Of a stretch of 64,000 nt of DNA, positions 11,211 to 24,200 are shown in pieces. A program made the position numbers and the translations under genes. The stretch is taken from NCBI GenBank assembly GCA_942486035.1, contig CALNXK010000031.1, positions 875,001-939,000 of the forward strand. The letters are read 5' to 3'. Source of the DNA: Porites lobata. Taxonomy: Eukaryota > Cnidaria > Anthozoa > Scleractinia > Poritidae. The notes beneath the pieces were generated by a model that saw only the letters and a list, made by a program, of their open reading frames with translations, was not told where the DNA came from and did not search any database. Each line of letters opens with the position of its first letter. The first letter of the stretch is position 1.

Positions 11211-11800
11211 TAGCAATTAATGAATGAGGCTGAGTAGGATATGAACAATTAAGCAGATCGAGGAGGGTGTTATCCACCGAAGTCGAAGGCCAAGGTGGAT
11301 AACCCCCTCCGAGATCTGCTTAATTCTCCATATCCTACAAAAGGCGAATTCATTAATTGCTTTATTATTCATTCAAAATAATTGTTAGTTTAAAAACATC
11401 ACTAACACATGCTTACTTGTATTGATGTTAAGTTAATCTTTGATAGTGCACCACTAGGTTTGTCCAGCTCCTCAAATATTCTCCAAATAGCAGATGTCGC
11501 CCTCCGAGTTGTCTTTTCGCTGTTTTTGCTATGTTTTTTTTTGCTATTATTACGCCTAGTTCCAGCTGTAGTTTTTACTCTTGAAACGAGTGAAGTGTCC
11601 TCCATTTTTATTTTCACAACCAAAACAACTCATTTCCTCGTTAAAGACAAAATTCTTCCAAACTAGCTACAACCTTATAACCACTTTACGACGACTACTT
11701 ACTAATGCCAAGGGCAAAAACAAACCGCAGGACAGACAGGGAGCAGTATACAGGATCAAATACTTCGGCTGCCAGGCTACTTCAATTTGATAAAATTTAT
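11211..11800. repeat. Dispersed repeat with hairpin head (copy 1)
   Basis: Bases 11211-11362 form a long hairpin (TAGCAATTAATGAAT against ATTCATTAATTGCT, with GGAGGGTGTTATCC against GGATAACCCCCTCC near the loop). The following few hundred bases also match a second copy at about 49359-49850 (shared CCAAATAGCA, GAGTTGTCTT and ACAACCAAAACAACTC words). The second copy has lost the hairpin centre. The family is unknown. Confidence 0.65.
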
Positions 11801-12123
11801 CAAGCGTTTGCATAGAGGTGAAAGAAAAGCAGAATGGCATCTTTGTTCTACAGTTATTGTTTTTCTTGCCTTATCAAAGGTGTATAAGAAATCAGCTATT
11901 CCACCAATCGGGTAAGTCGAAATCAATCTTTTTCGTGAAATGACTGTCCTTTCGAAACTCCGGTGACACTTACTTGGACAACTGAGTATGTATTCGCGGC
12001 ATGAAGATTACTTTTGAGTAGTCAGTCAGCTGACATTCCGTATGTTCATTCTCCATGACATGACGCAAACAAGTGTATGGTTGAATGATCGACATATCTT
12101 CCGTTTTATAAAGCCAAAAGGAA

Positions 12124-12282
12124 ATGGCGGCTGAGATACGAAAGCTTTCTGCCGTTCTTTTTTTCGTAGCCTGTGCCATCTTTGTGCCCCAGGAGAGCGG
12201 TGGAATTTTGTTAGATCCAACCTTAATTGGGAGAGAGTTGCAGTCGTTTGCTAATGATGCTCTTGGAGTGGATGACCTTCAA
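12124..12282 (+). CDS. CACHD1: CACHD1-like exon 1: start and signal peptide
   Basis: It begins at ATG in a GGAAATGGCGG context. Residues 1-53 have a short basic head, then the hydrophobic LSAVLFFVACAIFV stretch typical of a signal peptide, then the start of the ectodomain. It ends in phase 0 at a GTAAGA donor. This ATG was chosen because it directly precedes the signal peptide. An upstream non-coding exon cannot be excluded. Confidence 0.85.
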
Positions 12283-15200
12283 GTAAGACTGCTACATGTT
12301 TGCTAATTTCAGCTTTTACTGATCTTTAACTAACAACCGAAATATTCAATGATCGGTCTTCTGTCAGGTGTATTACACACCATGACTTTAAGCTCAGTTC
12401 GATAAGTTGACAAAGTTAATTACTCGTGCAAATGTGAACTGCAGACTGTGCGTGGGAAGTTCGTTAGGCATCCATTTTGCGACATGCAAACAGGAAAGCT
12501 CGAGATTAATTCCGCTTTGTGGTTTTAGATTTTAGTGTACAAAACAAATCGACACGGCACACCACCTTTATAGAGACTTAAACATCAGACTAAACGTCGC
12601 TTGGAAAGTGAATACGCGTTCTTTCAATCTCCCTCGCGAATGTTTCAACTTACTTATTAATAATGCGTTTGTCAAGTGCAGGCGAAATCTCCTGGATCCT
12701 GTATCCAAGTTCACAAAAAGAAATTTCTTCGTAGCCTTTTAACTCCCCTATTAAAAGTGAAATTAGTCGTTTTTACGTCTGAGCCGTGCAGTGACGGCCG
12801 ACAGGAATGTAAAAGAAAAGAGTGCTGTACATGCTGAGTTGTTGTTTTACCTACTGCTTTAATTTCTTGAACCGTACTTGTTGTCGTCGCTGTTGTTGGA
12901 TTTTAAGGTCCCTTCTTACTGAAAACGGCGACAGCACTGATAAACGATGTCGGCGAATATATTACATTATGTAGTCATATGTAATCTCATACACACAACG
13001 GTCTACCTAAAGAAACGTATTGGGCTTTCTTCTAGCTGGTAAGGACCAATATCTGTTGGCGGAATTCCTGAATTTATGTGATCTTTAATTTTTTTAATGC
13101 CTGACGGAAACCATGATATCAGTGTCGGATCTACTAACTTAAAATTTAATATGTATCCTTTTTTTAATATATTGAAGGATATTAGTAAGTGATTCAGTCA
13201 GAACTGAACTAAAATGTGCAGGAAATCAGAGCAAAAGTATTGGAATTACAGCGTTAACGGTGCTCGTTAACGGTGGTGATAATCGGATTCGAAAATGATT
13301 GTAGTTTAATTCACATAAAATTTAGACTGACTAAACCCTTAAAGGGACGCGATCACGGTTATGCGCATACGCGCCGTTTGCCTCTTCAGAATATTTTTGT
13401 CGGGTCAACACTAAATTCGAAATCGCCATTTCTGGTACAATCATTGAAAATCCTTCGTTTTATTCCGACATCCGTCGCTTTGGCTGGCCTAGTTATACTT
13501 CGGTAGTGGTGATTGACGTGTGGTTGTGTTGTCTGACGCAAAAAAAAAAATGATGTTTTGATCATGGATGTTCAGAAGAGCATCTTGGCCGTCTGGCAAC
13601 AGGACGTTCTCAAGAGTCTTTGGAGACAGAGAAGCTTAGCCGATCGATCTGGTATGGTTCTAGGAGTAGTGTGTGGCTTACGAAAAGAATACACGACACT
13701 TGGAGAGTGGTTAAAGGCATGAGTTCGTTCAACTTTGATTTGATTTTTGACTCCGACCTGTGAAGATCGCGCGGCCTGTTGCCTGTTGTTACCGATCCGG
13801 TACACTTTAAATGTTCCTTGTATCTTTGCTTTACGATCGTATATGTTTAAGAATTGATGTTTTTAAAATAAATTATTGCCTGAATATTCTGTTTATAATC
13901 TAGTTTATTTATGTGTTCTCCTCGATAACATTTGTTTTGCGGAACACTGACCCGATGCAAAGCGAATGAATTTGTTCATTTGCTGATAAGCAATTGAAAT
14001 TTATGCTCAAAACGAACGATAATCTTTGTACTCATACGTTGTGTGTTTTTGTCACCGGTCAGGCGCTATTTGTAGGTATTTCTGGGTTTATATAAGGCGA
14101 ACTGATAGAACAGTAATAAAATTCTAGTTGACAAATTTTGTTTGCCGATCGGTGACTGCTTTGTTAGCGTGGGTACGGCCTTGTAAAAATACACGTTGGT
14201 AAATGTTTGTTTCAAAGCAGGACAGGGCTGTAAATCTTATTCTTATCGGCTGCAACATATATCTGAGGAGTAGCAAAGAATGAACTTGAATTATGGAGAT
14301 ATACTCTCGTGTCGCGAACAATGAATTTGAATTTTGTAAATTTACTTGCGTGCATCTAACTCGCTTCCGATTGGTTTAAAAACAATCCGCTACTGTCAGA
14401 ACTCACACATGCACATTATCGTGAACCAGTCCCTTTAATGAGTAAAAATAACTCGAAGTATTGTGTATACTTATTTCCTGTTTTTTTTTTTGTGGTTCGC
14501 TCAAAGGGACACTGGTCATCGTCATCCATGTGCGACCATGTATGGTCATATTAAAAACGATATGGTGAATGAACGCGTCATAAAGCTTCTAGAGGAGTAA
14601 GTTCACAGCTGGAGTAAGCCAAAAGACAAACAGCTAGCTTATTTTCTCTTGATTAAGCTAAAAACTGAGAGCTGATTCTTCTCGCAAAGGACAAAATTGC
14701 GACCTAAGATCATACTACTATATTAAGTTGACTGTAAAAATCACGGATTAAAAACGACGTTTCGACCGATCTTCGGTGATTTTCAAGTAAGTAAAAAAGA
14801 TAAAAGAATTAGTATATATATGTGTAAGGTGTAAAAATATGTTAAGAACTATAAAAAATGTGTGAAAATGATTTAAGAATGAAATAACGCATGCAAAAAA
14901 AGAACAACAATAGGATCTAATTAAAAGTGCTGTTTAAAAACTTTTGTCTCAGTTCATTAATAAAAAACTTATCGAACACCAGGCAATCAAATTTGCTTTT
15001 ACAGTTCCTTACAATGCTAAAATTATTACTAAGATCTTTAGGTGCTGAAGAATGTTTAACATGGAAGTGCTGGCCGATGGATGAACTTGCTCTTTTGAGT
15101 TCGTCAATTCGCTGGCGTAAGTGGGGCACAGGTCACATTCAAATTTGTAAACAAGACATTGCTGGTTGCAAGAGGTGGCTTAGCTTCTCGCAAACACTGG

Positions 15201-18200
15201 AGACACGGTCGTGTGAATTTTGTGACTCAAATCCTGAAGCTGACGTCGAACAATGTCAGCCGAGGACTGGTCTTTAAATGGTAAAATAACACGAACAGGG
15301 TCAGGTGAATCAGAAACAGCCGCGAGCGATGAAACAGGTTATAGTAAGTTTGCAGCAAAAATGAGCGAAGATCAACTAATTAGATAAATGTTTCACTGAA
15401 AATTGGGAAAACGTCTACTAGTCAACTGTATTCGCCTTATTTTGTCGTTTTTCTATGCCGGCTTTTAGCAACGGCTTTAGAATACGGCCTTTTAATCGTG
15501 TCCATGTGTTTTCAGAAACCGTCAATTAAGCAAAACAGGTCATTTGACTTAACAAATATACTAATAACTGATAAGGCATGAAATGAATTCCGCCTTAAAA
15601 GGTGGAAACATGTTAAGAACGATCTGAAGGCCATTTTGACATCGAAAAGCTTTGAATTTTTAATGTGCAAATGTACCCCGTTTGAATAGCCTTCAGTGCA
15701 GTCGTATTTTGGGCGGACGAAGGCTTGCTTATGTTCGTACTGTTGTAGCCGCTATCTTTGATTTTGTGACGAAGAAAAATTGGGAAGAGTAGAAATAGCA
15801 GCCCTTAGGGTAGGTGCCAGGGCGAAAGAAGGAAAGGAGGAAAGGGGGAAAGGGGAGGCCAGAAAATAGAATACTGAATACTGCAAATAGAATACATTAC
15901 TGCATGGAATCTTGAACTAACGGCAATCCAAATTCTTTGTAAATTTCGGCTTACAGAACCCTGAAGCACTCCTTTCGTTTTGATGGCCTGAAGAGATTTT
16001 CCGACGAAGAATGGCCTTGCAAGGGATGAAACTAAATACAGCGTGACTCGTTCAATGTGGACCACAGCTTAATGGTGAAGGAGGAAATCATCACACTTTT
16101 CTTTAGGAAATCATCACACTTTTTCTTCTCGGGACTTCGTGCCTCGCTCCGAGAGGTTCGCTTTCCAAGTGCATTGGATAATTTTCTACCAGGTCTGCAA
16201 CACGATCGCATGACAGTCTGATAGGTCAAGTTGATATTCGATTCTACGGTAAACAAGACGCTATGGAGCGTAAACTTCGGCGTCGTGGTTGTGGATTAAT
16301 TGTGAATGTGGAGGAATAGTAGGAAATAATATTTTTCCCGATACTCTTCCATGCAAATACCCTTATTTTTCTCCTTTTCTGTTACAGACGTCTTAACTTC
16401 GCTATCTTCAACGGACGTCTGCTAGGTGGATGAGTCTGTGGCTGTGATCCAATTCGATTATTATGTCTGTCATAAATAAATTGCGCACGACTAGATCTCA
16501 TGAGTTCCGCTTCCTTTATTTCCTCGACAACAACACTTTCCTAATGTATAGTTAACTCAACACCTTCTCCAGCAACGTAACTCTCATCAATAAACTCCCT
16601 TACAAAACTTGCTGAAAATGAACAATCTCCGCTCCATACCGAGGATAATTCATGTACAAGATCGCGACATAAATTATTACGTGGAAAACAATAACACGCA
16701 ATACAAAAACAAGTATAAAAACACCTACTCCTACAAACAAAACGACAAGAAGAACAATGATAATTATGCCTATTCACAACGGTTACAGGGTCCTGATTGC
16801 GTTTTGCTTCCCCTTGTTAACAATCTATATATCGCTTTCCGAATCTCTTCGTCCAGACGCAACGCTAACGATCGCACCTCTTTCTCTTTCGAATTACCCT
16901 TGCTGCAATCCTCTCCAGTTGTCGAAATCTCTTCACTCTTAAACTTTATATACATTTCTTTAGCCAAACTTTTCTCCATTTAACTTGTGTAATCTTCACT
17001 TTCCAAAAATTGATTTCGTCTATTTGAGGATAATTGTCTTTGACTATCTCAATATTTTCCTTTTATTACGGTGTTTTTCAGAGGCCATACCGATATTTTT
17101 CAATCGCTTTAAAATCCATGTCTGATCGATCTAACGGGGGCAAAGATAAGTAAGTACAAACCACCAAAGGGAGAGCAAAAAGTAATATTTTTTTCTTCCT
17201 CAGATAAACTAAACAACTCGAGCTGATCTCGAGATCTCGAGATATCTCGAATAACTTCCGGCCTCACTTCGGAAACAAAATGCAAGTTTACGACATTACT
17301 TTGCGCTCCGCCTCAAATATTTGTCGTAGCCGAAAGAAATAGAATTGATCTCGCGATATCTCTGACTCATTCCGGTGTCACTGCGTCAAATATCCAAAAC
17401 AAACCGAAAAGTAACCGACTTGGGTGCCGAATCTTTAATCGTACCTCGTGCTTAACTTATGGGTATTTTTTCACATTTCAAATTACCTTGCGTCGCAGTG
17501 GCGCAGTCGGCTAATCCCTCAATTTCGGAACATTCGGAAGCAACTTTGGTACCTCCAGAGACAACTTTGAAACATTCCTGAGCTGCACGAATCCTTTACT
17601 TCGCGCTCCGCCGAAGTAACATTAAAGGCTAACACCGCTATCAAATGTAAAATTTAACTCTCGAAAACATCTTATTTCATTTTTGAAATTATCGGTCTGG
17701 CCGATCGTTCTTGACTTTATTCTAAGCCCTCTTAGTTTAGTTTCGATTATTGCTAGGTGTATAACACACCACACCCTCGGGGACCCAAGGGCAGTCAGTC
17801 CGACTGGGAGAAAAGGCGCGACGAAAGTTTCCAAGCACGGGCGGAAGACCTCCATGGTGGCGACTCTCACAAGACCATTTCTAAACGGTCAAGCGAATGC
17901 TATTGTGCTACACAGCTTTTTTTGTGTAGTCTTGACATTGTTGCCTAAATATGTTGACTATGTACTGAAACTATCAAATGAAAATTCTGTTTTTTTAATT
18001 TTATTTTCTACAGACGTATTTTAATCAACTTCAGTATCAGACGCTTAAACTAGAAGGGAACACGGCAGAACTTTCTGTGAATCTCAGAAACAAGTTCCAA
18101 ACAAGATTTGCAGTCACAAAAAGACTTAAAGCTACTGTTGAAGATTTATACGCCAAGCCTCCAAAACCCACGACGGCAAAAGAGTGCTGTCATATCGACA

Positions 18201-21200
18201 AATCCACCCTGGAATACGATGAACTTTTCCGCACCAAAGTCGACCTTAATAACATTTGTTTGAAGATTTCCGGTGCTGCAACCCAGAACCCTAGACATTT
18301 AGACGCAGAAGAAATCTCAAGAGAAATGAGAGACATTCATATAAAAAACCCTTTTATTAAGTGGCAGTACTTTGCATCGGTGGAAGGAGTCTATACGGGT
18401 TTTCCAGTTTTTGACGATTTAGCACCTTGTGACTTATACGACCCTCGATACAGACCATTTTACGTAGAAACAGCCACCCCTGAAGCTAAAGATGTTGTGT
18501 TGGTTATCGATTCCAGTGCGTCTATGACTGGCAAAAAATTTACTATTGCTAAAGAGGCGGCAAAGACTGTGTTACAATCACTGAATCCAAAAGATCAGGT
18601 GGGTCCTCAAAACTGAGCGATTTCTCTCGCGCTAATTGGTCAAGAGCCATAACGTATTCGTTAAAAGTGCAGACCCTGGAAATGACGTGGTGGTGCTCCT
18701 ATTTTGAAGTTTTTTTTATTTTTAGCGCGCGCGATTCTCCGAGGAAGTTCAATGAAATTGGACGTTAAAAAACTGTTAATTGTACTGTAAAAAACAAATA
18801 TACAACAATTTCCCATGGTCTCGTTAACAAATAGATTCCATGTTGCTGTGCGTCATGTTCAGTAATAGATCACAGAGGACAAAAAAATGTGGTAAAAACA
18901 AAGTAAGTGGCACACGAGCTACAGACAACTGTGTCACTGATGTTTTTATAACATTTTGACGTCTTCCTTGATCTATTACTGAACAGACCCACGGCAACAT
19001 AAAATCTATTTTTTTTACAGCTATTTCGAGAAAGGTTGTCGGAAAAACTGTGCCCGCAACAAGCCCGAAAAGTAATATGGGACATGATCAATACACTGTT
19101 CTTGACGACTGTAGTTGTCAAAACTACTTTTGTTGCTTTCCTTTAGCGCGCGCACACACATTTCCATGGCCTTTCGTGCCATGGCCTTTCGTGCCAAGAG
19201 AACTCAAAACCACCCACAATGCCTTTCAGGATTGTCGCGTGCACTTTTCCCGACAAACTTTCTCGAAATAGCTATAAACAATGACCAGAAAAGTAACAAG
19301 ACCGATAGAACATACCTGCCTCGTACCGCTTGACTGTTCTAAGACTTGTGTTACGTTAGGCATTTTTTGTCCCAAACGCTACTCTTCGTCTCTGTTTCTT
19401 CTTTTTTCATTTATCTTACTTTTAAAAAGTTTCCTCGAAAAGTTTTTCAACGTCTTCACTTGCTTAAAACAGAATAATGGCGAAAACATTTTACATATCA
19501 GCGAGTCTCTCGAAGCGATGACACACGATCAGCTCTCGTGAAGTTTTCTGCCAGTTAATTTATTATATAGGCATTCTCAAGTTGTCAAGTACTCTTTTCG
19601 CCTGTGTTTCTCCATTTTTCCCCTCTGTAAATAACTCATTCTAAACTTTTTTCGAGGCTTTTACTTGCTCAATCCGAAATAATCTCACAAACATTTTCAA
19701 AACCGCGCACCATGTTGAGCAAAACAACGCACAAGTTTCCCGTGACGTCATCCATGTATCTGTACTCTAATAGAACATGGGTAACGACCAGTCACATCGC
19801 GCGCAACATTCACATCACTGTCTAAACTCTTTTATTAAAAACTGAACCACTGGCCATGGATAAAGCAATCCTAGAGCTCTGATTGGCCTAGCCAGCATGG
19901 TATATGAGCAATTATACCATGCTCCCTAAATATGGTAACTGTACTCGTCTACTCAAAATTAAAAACAAACTGAAAATCGGTTGTTTTTACAAATAAAGTC
20001 GGGAAGAATTCTACTGAATAAATTTAAGAAATGGTAAACGTGCAGCGTGCAACCATGGAGTTATGGATGCACGCGGGAGGTTGCTAAGCACGAAAGAAGC
20101 GTAAGACTTCTTGAGTGCTTAGCAAACCTCCCAAGTGCATCCATAACTCCATGGTTGCACAGCTGCAGCGTTTACCATTTCTTTTATAACATAATCAAAA
20201 GAGAAAAACATTATTTTCCATTTGCCTTCGGTTGAGTCATCGGTACGAGTTCATGCATGCTGCCATCTGCCCGCGCATAAACAAATCATGTTCTATGTTT
20301 TTCAACAACTTGTCTTTGAGTTTTTCTGAATCAACCGTTCTCCGTCTTCAGGTAAATTGCAAAACGTTTTTTGTTCTTATTCTGAATGGCATCTGTCTAC
20401 TTGCTCTTAATATTAGGGTTTAAAACTTTGAGGGAAAACTATAGCTGCAACTATAAACACCAGCTAAAAAGACTCTAAAAAATAAGCTAAAACTAAATAA
20501 ATGAAATAATTATCAAGCTTATGTGACAATTTTTGAAATAAACGTAAAGTAGAAATGAGAAAATTTGACTGTAATTCTTTTAGAATAACAGGTAACACTA
20601 ATTTTAAAAAGAAATTAAGCAGCTTCGTATTGAAATCTGTCTGGGGAAATCCAGCTATAAAAGTCAAAGTTGCAACTGAAATTCGCCGACACAGCCGGCG
20701 CTGAAGCTGTTGTTTTTCGACCGTTCTCTGAACGACTGTTGTGAATGAATATTGAGGAAAACAATAATACACACAGAAGTTATTTTTTGAAAAATTTATT
20801 TGAAAACCCAAATGTTCCTGTACTCAAATGAAATTCGTTTATTCCAGCGTAATGTGCCCGTTTACACTCAACTAAAATGTTTAATCGATGCGATGAAAAC
20901 TTCACAACAACGCTGTGTCGAACTTGAGCGAGTTTCCTAAAATATTTGCTTGAATTTAGCTTTAGCTTGACCAAAAAGTCAATAATACAAGGCTAATTAA
21001 TAAATTTACATTTCAAACAGACTTTCTCTTCTATAAAAAACACACAAAATGTACCTTAAATCTTCGCTCGCTCGATCAGTATCCTTCAGCCCATTCTAGC
21101 CGCGAGGAAAACAGTGATTAATTCATCCAGGGCAAATTTGTCGCTTGATCTTTTGTATTAGTACTTTCTTCAACTTCCACTTTTCATCTGTCCATTTCAT

Positions 21201-24200
21201 CGGTGTATTTTACCGTCGGGAGAGGAGATTTGTTGAATTTGCCTAAACTTTACCGCGCTAGCTCAGTTTCTTGACGTGCACCCACGGGCAAATGGTAGTG
21301 GCTAACTGACCAATCAGAGCGCGCGTTTTACCTTTGTTATGTTATAAAATAAAATTTTACTGAATAAAACAGTTATTCCACTCACGCTTGTCGGATATGA
21401 GAAAATTTTGGCCAACTCAGCGCTACGCGCCTCTTCGGCTACCTACCCTCTACTCCAACGCGCACTCGTGGGATAATGGTTAAATCGACCATACAACTGA
21501 CGTCAAAATTTTCAAAGCCCTGCAGTGCAGTGAAACCCCTCACCTGCGGCTTTGGTTTCAGTTGAGTTTTGAACATTTTAGCGTTATTTGTATGATCGAT
21601 AAGAGTACAGACCATGACAAATTGTTGTAGATTTGCATGGGCAAAAGGGAGTTGCTCGCTCTCGCCGGGTTATAGGCTCCAGCTCCTGCACAGTTACATT
21701 GGTTTGAAAAACGAACGTGCAACTCCTTTTTTGCCCATGCAACGGCGTTTTCGCAGACCAGTTTATTTTTTTATTGATTTTCTAGCGAATTTTGAATATC
21801 AAATAAGCTTTACTGAACAGTCATTAATCATCGGGTGCTTCCATGATACATTTATACATTGATCATAAAATGGTATGTTTTTGGTTTCTTTTCTTCAAGG
21901 TTAATGTGGTTTCCTTCAACACAGAAGCCTCAACAGATAGTGGTTCTGATGTCACGTCTTGTTTCAGTGAGCGGTTAGCTCTAGCAGTTCCTGAGAATAA
22001 AAAAAGCCTAGAGAAATACATTGATGGACCCAGGTTTATTGCTCAACGTAAGTCTGCTGCAATAGTCATTAGCTTTTATTTTCAGTATCGTGTTATACCC
22101 CAGCAAGCTCACTAGCCTGCTAGCAGTCGTTTCCGCTTCCTTGAAGTAGGAGGTGGGAGGGGAGAGGAGGGGAGGGGAGGGGTGGAGAAGGGAAGGAAAC
22201 CGTTTCCTTTTCTTTCAAGCCCCTGCCCCCCGCACTTACTTTTTGCATCTTTATGCCTCGCGCGACTTTCGTCCTTACAACGCTAGACCTAAAGGGAACG
22301 GACACGACTGCTACGCAGGTTACAAGCTCTTGTAAGCGGCCATTTAACCCTTACATCTTTAGTGGTCACTTATGGAACCTTGATTCTCTTAAAAGGCTGG
22401 GGCCTGTTTCTCCAAAGGCCCGAAAACGTTTTTTAAGCCGGAAGGCAAATTTTCAAATCAAAACATGTTGAATAGAAGTACAGTTCCTAGCTCATAAACC
22501 CGTCAATTTTGCTTGGTTAAATGATAGCTTCATTGTGTCTTTTGCAAATTATTGAAGCTTGAATGCAAACACGGCAAACATAAACCAGCTCTCCGGGCCT
22601 GAAAAGTTTCCGGGCATATCGAGAATCGGGGCCCAAGCTCCAGTAACGTACACCTTTTTCGCGTCCGGAGGGTGTCCACTTACCAGACTTTCCATGGTAG
22701 TTTCTTACAATGTCATATGAACAGTCGTGGCATCAATGTCCAACTGTTGCAGTCCTAATAGTAATAATGATCATCAGCATACCTGCACCAGAAAGCGACA
22801 TGTCTGGACATGAACGTAGTCTGCCGTACATACGAAAGAAATGTAGTCGTTAGTTTAGCGGTCGTGTCTTTGGATAAAATGGAGACTGTCCACACACTCT
22901 CTAGTTTTCTCCAACCTCGTCCTCGGGGCGCTTTTCCCTGGCTTTGGGGATGGGGCGGGAAAAGGCCCTTGCATCGGCTGGCCGATCCGTTATTTTGATT
23001 GGTTGATTGATTTAGGTAATTCAGTAAGGAAATGGCCATATGAAAATAATTTATGCATTATACCGAAATCGAAATGGCGGAAAGTATGACCACTCCAACG
23101 AAGATTTCTGCAAGAAATCCAGTTCGCAGGGTATGTGGCGGTTCTCATGAAAGTAGCTATATGCTTTGAATATTCACCAAGGCCGGGTCATCTAAAGATT
23201 TGTGTTCAAAAGTTTATAAAAGCTGTGGTATAAAAATTACTGAGGACGATACGAGGTTAGCAGTGCTATGTAGGAGTTGCGTCACATTCGTAGACAAAAT
23301 GGATCAGTTTATTCGGGGGCTCTATTCGGAGAGCTCAATCTCTAGACAATACGCCGTCTTATATAAACTCAGAATATTCGATTCTGTAAAGCGCTGCTTT
23401 CAACTTTCACCGACTTCGCATCAGCCATCAAAGCGTCCACTTGTATTAAAGGAGATGCCAACTGAAAGCTTCGATGTGGCTGGTAGGCCTTCACAACTTT
23501 TAGCTCATGCCAAAATGCCGCTCTTTCCAATAAGTTTTTTTCCTGTGCTAGGTAGATTATACTCTGGAAGGTTCATTTTCTTTGAGTAGATGTGATTTTA
23601 GCAGCTTGTTTCAAACTGAGAGGTCATGGCACACATATCGATTTACTGTGGTTTTTGTTTCGGTCGGCAAGATTTACCCTCTGATGTAAGAGCGTTTACT
23701 TTGACCTCTTTTGAGGCGTAAAGCTTTTTATTACTGCTGAATAAGGGTTCCAATTTTCTCCAAAGTGCCTTCTGGATCTGAATCAACCTCGTCCCCAGGG
23801 TCTTCTCGCTTTCCAATATGGCGGCGGCAGGAGAGAAGACCCTGGCACACAGCAGAAATCACGTGACTGATTTGTCCACGGAGAGTGGAAATTTATTCAA
23901 AATGGCGGCCAAGATAAAGAGTGAGAGGATCTGGGTACGAGGTCTTGAGACTGGTGAAAAACAAACAAAATGGCGGCAAAGGCAAACTCAAAAGAAGCTG
24001 AAAATGTGAAAGAATGCACTTACAAGCCACAGGAATACGGTAGAATGATATAGCGATCTTATTTTCTGTTCAATGACCTTCATTTGTTTTAAGCCTGAAT
24101 GTTCTGTAGCGTACACGGCACAACTGTCTACAACTTAATTTCTCGATACCGACCTTTTTTCACTGTTTACTTTTTTTGCCTACCCTGAGTGCCAGAGGTT

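Noticed and set aside
16541..16983. Overlapping Cys-rich and hydrophobic frames on both strands
   Set aside because: The composition follows from TGT/TTT-rich low-complexity DNA, and no family was recognised.
17493..17530. Possible tRNA gene from an A-box-like TGGCGCAGTCGG
   Set aside because: No B-box or cloverleaf follows. At most a tRNA-derived SINE relic.
20464..20811. A 115-codon minus-strand open frame
   Set aside because: AT-rich, no recognisable similarity and no splice support; expected by chance in an intron of this size.
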